A stretch of DNA of 7,425 bases from CAYNSB01 sp964399625. Lineage in GTDB: Bacteria > Planctomycetota > Phycisphaerae > Phycisphaerales > UBA1924. The position numbers were made by a program, and so were the translations under genes. Position 1 is the first letter of the stretch. Each line of letters begins with the position of its first letter. Under the pieces are notes generated by a model. The model saw only the letters and a list, made by a program, of their open reading frames with translations, searched no databases and was not told the DNA's origin. Location: contig CAYNSB010000083.1 in assembly GCA_964399625.1 (NCBI GenBank), positions 1-7,425 on the forward strand. The letters run 5' to 3'. Positions 1 through 6,417 of the stretch are shown one piece after another.

Positions 1-2
1 CG

Positions 3-1028
3 GGGCTGGCCGAAGTGCGCAAGCACGCGGCGATGGTGGACAAGGCGACGCTGGCCCCCGCGCACGGGCGCGTGGAGAAGCGCGACCTCTGGGCGGACTA
101 CAAGGCCCACGTGCGCCACTTCCTCGATCTGCACGGCAAGAAGATCAAGGTCGTGATCGACGCGAGCAACGGCATGGCCGGGACGATGGTGCCCAAGATC
201 TTCGGCAAGAAGGGCGCGGACGTGCCGGGGCTGACCATCGTCGAGCTGAACTTCGACAACTCCAAGGGCGAGTTCGTGCACGAGCCCAACCCGCTCGTCG
301 CCTCGAACCTCAAGCAGCTGCAGGAGGCGGTCGTCGCGGAAAAGGCGGCCCTGGGCATCTGCTTCGATGGCGATGCGGACCGGTGCGTGGTCGTCGATGA
401 GAAGGGGCGGATCGTCGGGTGCGATCACCTCTCGGCGGCGCTCGCCAGGCACTTCCTCGCGAGCAACAAGGGCGCGGGGATCGTGTACGACCTGCGCTCG
501 ACCAAGGCGCTGGAGGAGGAGATCAAGGCGGCGGGCGGTGTGCCGGTGCGCTCGCGCGTCGGGCACGTGTTCATGAAGGGAGCGCTCGCCGAGAAGAAGT
601 GCGTGTTCGGCGGCGAGCTCTCGGGGCACTTCTACTTCCGCGACAACTTCAACGCGGACTCGGGCGCGATCGCGATGGCGACGGTGCTCGCGGTGCTCGC
701 CTCGGGGAGCAAGACGATGAGCGAGCTCGTCAAGCCCGCGCAGCGGTACAAGCAGTCGGGCGAGATCAACTTCCAGATCGAGGACAAGGACGGGGCGCTC
801 GCGAACGTCAAGAAGACCTACGGCCCGGGCACGAAGGACAACGCGACGATCGACGAGCTCGACGGCGTCACGCTCGATGCCTTCGCCAAGCACGGATGGT
901 GGTGCAACATCCGCAAGAGCAACACCGAGCCGCTGCTCCGACTGAACCTGGAGGCGAAGGACGAGAAGACGCTCACCAAGATGCTCAACGAGATCTCGCC
1001 GATGCTGGGGAAGAAGGTCGATCACTGA
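3..1028 (+). CDS. Phosphomannomutase/phosphoglucomutase, C-terminal part (5' end outside window)
   Basis: This is an alpha-D-phosphohexomutase, which interconverts hexose 6-phosphate and 1-phosphate (mannose and/or glucose) to supply sugar nucleotides for polysaccharides and glycans in the cytoplasm. Visible family marks are the metal-binding loop DGDADR (bases 366-383), the sugar-binding loop GGELSGH (609-629) and the phosphate-binding loop RKSNTEPLLR (912-941), in the order of domains 2, 3 and 4. The reading frame is open to the window edge. A GTG at base 15 is not a credible start, because the N-terminal domain with the phosphoserine loop (about 110-120 residues in a roughly 460-residue family) is missing and must lie upstream. 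About 341 codons are seen. The gene ends in TGA at 1026-1028 and overlaps the convergent zinc-ribbon gene by 7 bases. The family assignment is firm. Sugar preference (mannose, glucose or glucosamine) cannot be read here, though GGELSGH fits the PMM/PGM branch. Confidence 0.95.
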   Translation, partial: GLAEVRKHAAMVDKATLAPAHGRVEKRDLWADYKAHVRHFLDLHGKKIKVVIDASNGMAGTMVPKIFGKKGADVPGLTIVELNFDNSKGEFVHEPNPLVASNLKQLQEAVVAEKAALGICFDGDADRCVVVDEKGRIVGCDHLSAALARHFLASNKGAGIVYDLRSTKALEEEIKAAGGVPVRSRVGHVFMKGALAEKKCVFGGELSGHFYFRDNFNADSGAIAMATVLAVLASGSKTMSELVKPAQRYKQSGEINFQIEDKDGALANVKKTYGPGTKDNATIDELDGVTLDAFAKHGWWCNIRKSNTEPLLRLNLEAKDEKTLTKMLNEISPMLGKKVDH

Positions 1029-1645
1029 TCGAGCGCCGAGGGCGGAATGAAGTCGCGATAGCGGCGCGCCCCGCACTCGGGGCAAGGCGTCTCGTCGGCA
1101 AGGCCGGACACGTCGTAGCTGCAATGAGGACAAAGCCCGCGGCGCATGGCATGTTCATACTCGATGGCGAGCTGGGAGCGGCGTTCCTCATTCGCAAACG
1201 GTCGCTGGCCTCTGATCGCGGCAATCAACCACAGCCACCCAATCCCACTCACAGCTGCTGCCGCGACCAAGGTACCGGCGGCCCCGAACCATGGAGGCAC
1301 TGCAAACCCCGGTCGGCCTCGTCCGCCCAGCACTCTTGTGATCCGCCCCGTGATTCCATTTATGGCAAACTCTCGGAAGAGGTAGATCGCAGCCACAAAA
1401 CACAGCAACGAGAAGATTGCGAACAGAACATGGTTGTTGACCTTCGCGATCGTCTTTCGCGCCCGTTCCACTCGCAGCCCGGGAAATGATCTCGCACTCA
1501 TGTCGCGATACGACTCGACCAACTCTTTCGCCGTTGGCTTGCGTTCGCACGGCGGATCGAACTCCTTGCAGATCGGGCAGATGTTCAGCGATCGCCCGAC
1601 GAGCTCGCTACCGCAGACGGAGCATGTTGGCCTGCTTGCACTCAT
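1022..1645 (-). CDS. Two-TM membrane protein with a zinc ribbon at each end
   Basis: This is an uncharacterised protein of 207 residues. The N-terminal zinc ribbon has CxxC pairs at C8/C11 and C23/C26. Two hydrophobic segments lie at about 72-91 and 119-143. The C-terminal ribbon has C172/C175 and C188/C191 in the form CPHC...YDVSGL...CPECG, a signature common in planctomycete proteins (recalled family knowledge). With two membrane passes both ribbons should be on the same side, probably the cytoplasm. The start is the ATG at 1645. An AGGA lies 12 bases upstream, overlapping the stop of the preceding gene, which is a loose ribosome binding site. The gene is the last of the minus-strand cluster, 14 bases after its neighbour, and it converges on the mutase. 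It is visibly poorer in GC than its neighbours: 28 of 60 bases at 1381-1440, against 43 of 60 at 661-720. The function is unknown. Ribbons of this kind can be structural or can bind partners. Confidence 0.88.
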   Translation of the reverse strand: MSASRPTCSVCGSELVGRSLNICPICKEFDPPCERKPTAKELVESYRDMSARSFPGLRVERARKTIAKVNNHVLFAIFSLLCFVAAIYLFREFAINGITGRITRVLGGRGRPGFAVPPWFGAAGTLVAAAAVSGIGWLWLIAAIRGQRPFANEERRSQLAIEYEHAMRRGLCPHCSYDVSGLADETPCPECGARRYRDFIPPSALDQ

Positions 1646-1659
1646 GGGCCCGCGTAATC

Positions 1660-2604
1660 CTACAGCATCCCCAACCTCTGCAAGTCCTCCACCGGCTCAT
1701 CGAACGAGCACGAGCCGTAGCTCAGGCAGAAGAACTCGCGGGCCCGCGCGATCTGTGCCGGCTCGGCGAACAGCCCGTTCCATCGCACGCCCTCGTTGGT
1801 GAACTTGAACGCGCCCGGGTCGCGCTCTTCAAGGATCGCGATCAGCCGCGCTTCGTCCGTCCCGTGCGCGTGCAGCATCACCGCCGCGAGGAAGACATTC
1901 AGAAAGCCGTGCATCACGCCGCGCGGGCAGCTGGGCTCGTAGGTCAGCGGATACTCGGCCCGCACGGGGTGGTGCAGCCCCGCTGTTGCCTTGAAGGGGA
2001 CTCGGGCCGCGGCGCACGCGAGCATGAACCGCGCCACGGCCGCGGGCGCAGGGAAGGCGTCGGGCGTGACGCCACCGGTGCGGATCTTCGCGGCGACGGG
2101 CTCACCCGCCAGGGCCGCAACAAAGCCGCGCACATCGCCCGAGGAGACGAGCGTTGCGGGAAACTCGAAGAACGGGTAGAGGTCCTCGGGGATCGCGTCG
2201 AGCGTGTCATCGAAAGCCTCGGCCGAATCGAGCTTCAGCTCGATCGCGTCCACGATCGCGCGCCCGTTCTCCTCGCGTGCGTGGTGATCGTTGAAGCGAT
2301 CGATGGTCTCGAGATCGCCCTCGAGTTCGCCATCGATGAGCGCCGAGATGCGCCACGGGTCGAGCACATCCGCGTGCTCGCGATAGCCCGAGGTGCCCGC
2401 GGTGCCGGGCATCATGAAGGCCGAGGCCTGCGAGAACTCGCGGAGACGCGACACGGGGCACACGAATCGCCCAAGGGCCCACGACTGCTCGGAGCGGATG
2501 CAGCGGGCGAACACCTCCGCGGCGCGAGCCATCGGCAGCTTGGCGGGCGGGAATAGTCCGGCGTAATCGATGAGGCCGGCGCAGAGCGTGCGGATGGAGT
2601 CCAT
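1660..2604 (-). CDS. Conserved uncharacterised protein with KIRTGG / KATAGLHHP motifs
   Basis: This is a soluble protein of 314 residues with no signal peptide or membrane segment. I recognise it as a conserved bacterial family without an assigned function. Marked motifs are YAGLFPPA (14-21), LGRFV (44-48), KIRTGG (173-178), FKATAGLHHPVR (204-215), MHGFLNVF (231-238) and SYGSCSFDEP (295-304). The regular spacing of beta-like stretches ending in charged or Gly motifs (FFEFPA, AAKIRTGG, VPFKATAGLHH) suggests a barrel-type enzyme in which Lys, Arg and His residues could line a site; this is inference. The frame is open up to a GTG at 2691, but that adds a charged low-complexity stretch, so I use the ATG at 2604, which begins MDSIRTL. 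A TTG at 2610 sits 11 bases after AAGGAG and is an alternative start. The gene lies 90 bases after the duplicated-motif gene, with a hairpin in the gap, and 14 bases before the zinc-ribbon gene. The coding call is firm; the function is unknown. Confidence 0.9.
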   Translation of the reverse strand: MDSIRTLCAGLIDYAGLFPPAKLPMARAAEVFARCIRSEQSWALGRFVCPVSRLREFSQASAFMMPGTAGTSGYREHADVLDPWRISALIDGELEGDLETIDRFNDHHAREENGRAIVDAIELKLDSAEAFDDTLDAIPEDLYPFFEFPATLVSSGDVRGFVAALAGEPVAAKIRTGGVTPDAFPAPAAVARFMLACAAARVPFKATAGLHHPVRAEYPLTYEPSCPRGVMHGFLNVFLAAVMLHAHGTDEARLIAILEERDPGAFKFTNEGVRWNGLFAEPAQIARAREFFCLSYGSCSFDEPVEDLQRLGML

Positions 2605-2614
2605 GGCCAACGTT

Positions 2615-2647
2615 ACGCGGGCTCCTTCATCGGCTTCGTGCCCGCGT
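2615..2647 (-). promoter_or_regulatory. 8-bp inverted repeat with the Shine-Dalgarno at the loop edge
   Basis: On the minus strand, ACGCGGGC and GCCCGCGT form a perfect 8-bp stem around a 17-base loop in the 90-base gap before the KATAGLHHP gene. The only good Shine-Dalgarno (AAGGAG, 2622-2627) has its first five bases in the loop and its last base in the stem. Folding could therefore modulate initiation of the downstream gene. There is no T-tract, so an intrinsic terminator is unlikely. The inverted repeat is seen directly; the regulatory role is inferred. I see no convincing promoter in the rest of the gap. Confidence 0.4.
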
Positions 2648-2694
2648 GCCTCTGATCGCCTTCTCTCACGTTCGGCCCCCTCGCCTCGCACCTG

Positions 2695-3144
2695 CTACTT
2701 CGCGATCTTCGCGATCAGGCGCCACACTTCGTGCGGCGATAGCGATCGCCCGCTCTCGGCATTGAACTGCTGCACCAGCTCATCGAACGCCGCGGTATAG
2801 GGGAGCTGATCGCGCTGCCCGAGGGTGCCGACGCGGTCGATGACGAGCGAGGCCAGACGCTGCTCATCCTCGGGGGTCACGCGGGGCGGGGCGCTCGCGG
2901 CGCGCCCGGCCTTGGGCAGTTTGCCCGCCTTGCGAAGGTTGTGCAGGCGATGGAAGACCTCGCGCGGTGGAAGCTCGGATCCCGCAGAGCGCACCTGCGC
3001 GAGGAGTGAATCGAACTCGCTTGTGTAGGGCAGGTCGTCGAGCGTGCGCGCGGCCGCGGCGTACGCGTCGAGCAGCGCACGAACGAGGCGAGCGTCGATG
3101 TCCGGCTTCGGTGGCTCGTGCGACGAGAACAGCGACTCGCTCAT
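2695..3144 (-). CDS. 149-residue protein with a duplicated LPYTxxFD...WRL motif
   Basis: This is a small soluble protein of unknown function, made of two related units. Unit 1 covers about residues 20-77, with LPYTSEFDSLL at 38-48 and LPPREVFHRLHNLRKAGKL at 58-76. Unit 2 covers about 97-149, with LPYTAAFDELV at 114-124 and LSPHEVWRLIAKIAK at 135-149. The shared pattern is LPYT, a hydrophobic FD helix, then an L-P-x-E-V-[FW] helix ending in basic residues. A Pro/Ala/Arg-rich linker (77-92) joins the units. The ending is reminiscent of small helical nucleic-acid or protein-binding domains, but no function can be assigned. The start is the ATG at 3144. It overlaps the TGA of the hydrolase gene as ATGA and has a GGAG seven bases upstream, which argues for translational coupling. 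The frame is open further upstream, but that would overlap the hydrolase extensively. Similar LPYT...FD motifs seem familiar from planctomycete hypothetical proteins (weak recollection). Confidence 0.85.
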   Translation of the reverse strand: MSESLFSSHEPPKPDIDARLVRALLDAYAAAARTLDDLPYTSEFDSLLAQVRSAGSELPPREVFHRLHNLRKAGKLPKAGRAASAPPRVTPEDEQRLASLVIDRVGTLGQRDQLPYTAAFDELVQQFNAESGRSLSPHEVWRLIAKIAK

Positions 3145-4325
3145 GGCGTCGCTCCATGATCGCCGTCGGCGCCCCGCCCGTTCGCTTCGGTGCGTGCGGC
3201 GAGCATCGCGTCGCACCGCGCCAGCGCCTCGGTGGCGGTGCGCGTCGGATCCAGAAACTCAGCGGCAAGGCGATCGAACAGCACGTGCCTGCGTGCGTCG
3301 CTGATGCCGCCATCGAAGTGCCCGTACCGCGTCACGACGCGGAGCTTCTCGCCCGGCGCGGAGGCGATCTCGTTGAACACTCCCGCAGCCGCGGGCGCGG
3401 GGACGGTGTCGTCGCGCAGCGCGAGCTTGGCAAGGACCGGGCAACGGACGCGCCGCGCGTGCACCGCGGCGTCGCAGAGCCGCAGGTGCTCGAGGATGCG
3501 CTCCTCTCGGTCTCGGCGAGCTTTGATGAGCTCGAGCACGTGGCGCGCGGTGCCCGAGACGCAACGACGCTGCGCCTCGTCGAGCCTCCAGGGCCAGTCG
3601 CCCAGCGACGGCAGCGCAATGACCAGACGATCGATGGGATCGCGCTGCAGCAGGGCCGACGTGGCGAGCACCGCGAGCCCGCCGCCGAAACTCTCGCCGT
3701 GCAGCATGAGCGTGCGGGGCGAGCCCGGGCGCCGCGCCATCCATCGGCGCAGGGCGCGGCATGCGTTCACCACATCGGCGACGGCGAGCGGAAGCACCCA
3801 GTCCGCCCCAACTCCGCCTTGGCCCGAGGGCTCGCTGTCGCACAGCCCGTGCGTAATCCAGGCGGCTCCGCCCCGGGCGTGCTCCCCGCCGCCGCGCTCG
3901 GCGACGTGGGCGTTCAGCGCAGGCGTGTCCTGAGAGGAGCCGGCGTATCCGCGCACGCGGATGGTCAGCACCGCGGCCCCGCGATCGGCGAGCGCCTGCC
4001 AGGAATCGCGGGAGACGCCCAAGCGCGGCGGGGACTCGTACCCGTGCAGCGCGACGAGCCCCGCGCGGATCGGCGTGGCGCGATCGCGCGGGAGCGTGAG
4101 CGCGCATCCGATCCGCGTGTGGCGGACGCTCTCGAACTGATGGTCGGCGGAGTCGTCGGTCAGGTCGGCATCGCGCGGGGCGCGGGGAACGAGGTCCGGC
4201 TCGTTCGCCCACACGGCTTCATTCCACCGCTTCCAGAACGGCGCGTGGCTGCCGGCGCGCGTGAATCCCGGGACCCGCGCGAGGGCCGTGATTCCGGTGA
4301 ATCCAAAGTCGTCGGGTTCGATCAT
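3141..4325 (-). CDS. AXE1-family alpha/beta hydrolase (acetyl ester hydrolase/deacetylase type)
   Basis: This is a 394-residue serine esterase of the alpha/beta-hydrolase fold, most like the acetyl-xylan esterase/cephalosporin-C deacetylase (AXE1) family, which removes acetyl groups from sugars and similar esters. The oxyanion-side motif is LHGY (93-96). The nucleophile Ser212 sits in GESFG (210-214). The acid is Asp305 or Asp306 in LRDDTVP, and the base is His336 in YGHFDGG. The triad spacing is close to that of the family. A VRGYAGSS stretch (124-131) followed by AAWITHGLCD (154-163) corresponds to the family's RGQGG...GFITRGI block. There is no signal peptide, so a cytoplasmic location is expected. 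The start is the ATG at 4325, preceded only by a weak AAGAG. The gene follows the propeller gene by 51 bases and its stop overlaps the next start (ATGA). The Arg/Ala/Gly-rich C-terminal tail (about 377-394) is non-conserved. The fold is certain, the family probable and the substrate unknown. Confidence 0.9.
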   Translation of the reverse strand: MIEPDDFGFTGITALARVPGFTRAGSHAPFWKRWNEAVWANEPDLVPRAPRDADLTDDSADHQFESVRHTRIGCALTLPRDRATPIRAGLVALHGYESPPRLGVSRDSWQALADRGAAVLTIRVRGYAGSSQDTPALNAHVAERGGGEHARGGAAWITHGLCDSEPSGQGGVGADWVLPLAVADVVNACRALRRWMARRPGSPRTLMLHGESFGGGLAVLATSALLQRDPIDRLVIALPSLGDWPWRLDEAQRRCVSGTARHVLELIKARRDREERILEHLRLCDAAVHARRVRCPVLAKLALRDDTVPAPAAAGVFNEIASAPGEKLRVVTRYGHFDGGISDARRHVLFDRLAAEFLDPTRTATEALARCDAMLAARTEANGRGADGDHGATP

Positions 4326-4376
4326 GCCTCGGTTACTCTTGGCGCTCGACGCGGATGAGTGAACTTGCCCGAGCGA

Positions 4377-5618
4377 TCACTTCGTGTTTGAGATCTCTTG
4401 TCGCGCCGGATGGAACTCCGCGGCCCAGAGTTGGCTTGAGGGTTTCTGCTCGCCCGCAGCGGGCACCCCCCGCTGCGCGGTCCAGATCATCCAATTCCCA
4501 TCAGGACTGAACGCGGGCAGCACGTCCGCGCCGCGCGCAAACGTAATGCGAATGGGCTCAGGGCCGGTCGTCTGGCTCATGCCGTCAAACGCGAACAACT
4601 GAAAGATCTCGTAGTTGTCGTGTCCCATTCGGCTGCTGGCATAGACGAGGAACCCGCCGCTGGGATGCCAGAACGGGCCCCAGTTCACGTGCTCATCCTG
4701 GGTCTGCTGCACTTCGTTCTGGATGCCCGTGGGCACGCCATCCGCATCGAACGTCAGGTCCGCCGTAAAGATCTGCAGCCGGTCATCGCCCTTGCGATCC
4801 GAGCGATAGCAGATCCGCTTGGCATCGGGCGAGAAGAACGGGCCGCCGTTGTAGCCATCGGCCGTGACGAGCGGGATCGTCTTCTGCGTCTTGCCGTCGT
4901 AGAGCTTGATGTCGAGGTGGTTGCGCCCGAGTTTCTCCGATCGCGCGCGGTCGTACGCGGCGTACAGGATGTACCGCCCGTCCTTGCTCCACGAGCACTC
5001 GGCGACGTATCCGCCGGCGTCCTGCACGATCAGCGGCTGCAGCGGCGCGACGGTGCGATTGGTGAGCTCGTACTCCCCCACTTTGCTCGCATCGTCGTGG
5101 TACGTGCCCAGCACGATCTTCATCTCGCTGTGGAACTGCCACACGTACCGCCCCGTCGTGCGCTGGTAGCCCGGCACGTCCTTCATCGCGGGCGGGACGA
5201 TCGTGCTGCCCATGAGGACGAGCCCAGCCTGCGTGGGATGGAACCAGCCGCACGTGTTGGCCGAGCCTTCGGGGGAGAGTCGGATCGCCTCCTCCAAGCC
5301 CGTGAGGCGTCCCTCGGCGTCGCGTTTCACCTTCGCGACGAACATCTGGTAGAACTGCTCGGGCGTCGCTCCATTGGCCGGGCGCGGGATCGCCTGGAAG
5401 ATGATGCGCGAGCCGTCGGGGCTGAAGTACGACTCGCCGGCCTTGATAAACCGCTCGGGCGTCGTGAGTTGCACGGCGTGCGTGAGGAACTGTGCTTCCT
5501 GCTGGGGCCAGGCCGAGTCATCGGCTCGCTCGACCGACTCGCGATGGCCCGAGCTCGCGGGCTGCGCGACGCCAATGGAGGCGAACAGGAGCGAGGCGAT
5601 CGCAGCGGACATCTTCAT
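4377..5618 (-). CDS. Secreted PD40 / TolB-like beta-propeller protein
   Basis: This is a 413-residue exported protein with an N-terminal signal peptide (hydrophobic core about 5-17, likely cleaved near Ala18-Gln19, VAQP). The mature part carries repeated PD40 strands: FSPDGSRIIFQA (65-76), a degenerate FHPTQAGLVLMGS (126-138), WSKDGRYILYA (210-220), FSPDAKRICYRSDR (262-275), WHPSGGFLVYASSR (317-330) and FSPDGNWMIWTAQR (370-383). Six such motifs fit a six-bladed propeller of the TolB C-terminal type. It lacks any peptidase domain or the TolB N-terminal domain, so it is probably a periplasmic binding or scaffold protein rather than TolB itself. The start ATG at 5618 has a good AAAGGAA eight bases upstream and gives a proper signal peptide. 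It appears to be the first gene of the minus-strand cluster, with a promoter-like sequence about 66 bases upstream. The partner or ligand is unknown. Confidence 0.92.
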   Translation of the reverse strand: MKMSAAIASLLFASIGVAQPASSGHRESVERADDSAWPQQEAQFLTHAVQLTTPERFIKAGESYFSPDGSRIIFQAIPRPANGATPEQFYQMFVAKVKRDAEGRLTGLEEAIRLSPEGSANTCGWFHPTQAGLVLMGSTIVPPAMKDVPGYQRTTGRYVWQFHSEMKIVLGTYHDDASKVGEYELTNRTVAPLQPLIVQDAGGYVAECSWSKDGRYILYAAYDRARSEKLGRNHLDIKLYDGKTQKTIPLVTADGYNGGPFFSPDAKRICYRSDRKGDDRLQIFTADLTFDADGVPTGIQNEVQQTQDEHVNWGPFWHPSGGFLVYASSRMGHDNYEIFQLFAFDGMSQTTGPEPIRITFARGADVLPAFSPDGNWMIWTAQRGVPAAGEQKPSSQLWAAEFHPARQEISNTK

Positions 5619-5625
5619 AGCGAAG

Positions 5626-5632
5626 TTCCTTT
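5626..5632 (-). promoter_or_regulatory. Ribosome binding site of the propeller gene
   Basis: AAAGGAA on the minus strand lies eight bases before the ATG at 5618. It is the strongest Shine-Dalgarno of the minus-strand cluster and fixes that start. Confidence 0.7.
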
Positions 5633-5683
5633 GATGCTCGCATCGAGAAGAATCGTCAAGGACTCCCGCAACCAGAGCCGGAC

Positions 5684-5712
5684 ATTATGGTATAAGCCTC
5701 GTCGCATGTCTC
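5684..5712 (-). promoter_or_regulatory. Candidate sigma70-type promoter for the minus-strand cluster
   Basis: On the minus strand, GAGACA (5712-5707; 4 of 6 match to TTGACA) is separated by 17 bases from CATAAT (5689-5684; 5 of 6 match to TATAAT). Transcription would start near 5677, giving a leader of about 60 bases to the propeller ATG. The -35 lies within the first codons of the divergent rluA gene. The hexamers are read directly; their use as a promoter is inferred. Confidence 0.45.
5691..5696 (+). promoter_or_regulatory. Candidate -10 element for rluA, possibly leaderless
   Basis: TATAAG (5 of 6 match to TATAAT) ends nine bases before the rluA ATG at 5706. There is no convincing -35 and no Shine-Dalgarno. 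If this -10 is used, transcription would begin at or within a few bases of the start codon, giving a leaderless or nearly leaderless message. It overlaps the divergent candidate promoter of the propeller gene. Confidence 0.3.
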
Positions 5713-6410
5713 CCGGCCAAGACGCGAATCCCGGGATTGAGATCGTGCACGCCGAGGCGCGCTGGTGCGTCATCGTGAAGCCCCCAGGCATGTTGTCGGT
5801 CCCGGGCAAGGGGCCGGACAAGGCCGACTGCGCGGCGGCCCGGGTGGCGCGGGCGTTCCCGCACGCGAGCGGGCCGCTGGTCGTGCACCGGTTGGACATG
5901 GAGACTTCCGGGCTGATGGTGTTCGGACTGGACTCCGACGCCCAGCGCGCGTTGTCGATGCAGTTCGAGGCTCGGAGCGTGGAGAAGACGTACACGGCGC
6001 TGGTGAACGCGGAGTTCGTGCCCACGCCGTACATCGCCGGCGCTCCGCTCGGCCCCGCGCCCGATCCGCTCGATCACGAGCAGGGCGAGGTGAGCCTGCC
6101 GATGCGCGCGGACCTGGACAACCGCCCCATCCAGATCGTGGATCGGTCGCAAGGTCGGGAGGCCCGGACGAGCTGGCGCGTCATGAATCGAGAGGTGGAC
6201 CGAGTGCGCCTCGCGCTGGTTCCCGTCACCGGGCGCACGCACCAACTGCGTGTGCACTGCGCGCAGGGGCTCGGACACGTGATCGTGGGCGATGAGCTGT
6301 ACGGCGCGGCGCCCGGCTCGCCACGGCTCATGCTCCATGCGACAACGCTGTCGTTTCTGGAGCCAGGGGGCCGGCGCAGGCTGGAGTTCGAGAGACGACC
6401 CGACTTCTAG
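5706..6410 (+). CDS. rluA: RluA-type pseudouridine synthase
   Basis: This is a 234-residue RNA pseudouridine synthase of the RluA family, converting uridine to pseudouridine in rRNA and/or tRNA in the cytoplasm. Motifs in order are KPPGMLSVPG (25-34), the catalytic HRLDMETSG (61-69) with Asp64, EKTY (93-96), NRPIQ (139-143), GRTHQLRVH (176-184), GHVIVGDELYG (190-200) and PRLMLHA near the end. There is no N-terminal S4 domain. The length and motif set resemble E. coli RluA (219 residues), whose catalytic Asp is also residue 64, rather than RluC or RluD. A Pro-rich insertion at about 106-124 is longer than in E. coli RluA. The frame is open far upstream, antisense to the propeller gene, but homology begins just after the ATG at 5706. 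No Shine-Dalgarno precedes it. The rRNA versus tRNA target is not decided by sequence. Confidence 0.93.
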   Translation: MSPGQDANPGIEIVHAEARWCVIVKPPGMLSVPGKGPDKADCAAARVARAFPHASGPLVVHRLDMETSGLMVFGLDSDAQRALSMQFEARSVEKTYTALVNAEFVPTPYIAGAPLGPAPDPLDHEQGEVSLPMRADLDNRPIQIVDRSQGREARTSWRVMNREVDRVRLALVPVTGRTHQLRVHCAQGLGHVIVGDELYGAAPGSPRLMLHATTLSFLEPGGRRRLEFERRPDF

Positions 6411-6417
6411 CCCGAAA

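Noticed and set aside
419..1489. Plus-strand 356-codon frame across the mutase and the zinc-ribbon gene
   Set aside because: It is out of frame with the mutase and antisense to the ribbon gene, is rich in Arg, Ala and Gly, and has no domain.
1486..2556. Plus-strand 356-codon frame opposite the KATAGLHHP gene
   Set aside because: Shadow frame; the minus strand carries the conserved motifs.
2967..4358. Long plus-strand open frame (463 codons) opposite the hydrolase
   Set aside because: It is antisense to a gene with a clear Ser-Asp-His triad and has Arg/Ala/Gly-rich composition without recognisable motifs. It is a typical high-GC shadow frame.
4339..4376. Inverted repeat CGCTCG/CGAGCG in the gap between the propeller and hydrolase genes
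   Set aside because: It is only 6 bp with a 21-base loop and no T-tract, too weak in sequence of this GC content to call a terminator.
4620..5705. N-terminal extension of the rluA frame by 362 codons
   Set aside because: It is antisense to the propeller gene. Homology to RluA begins only after the ATG at 5706, and the extension has shadow-type composition.
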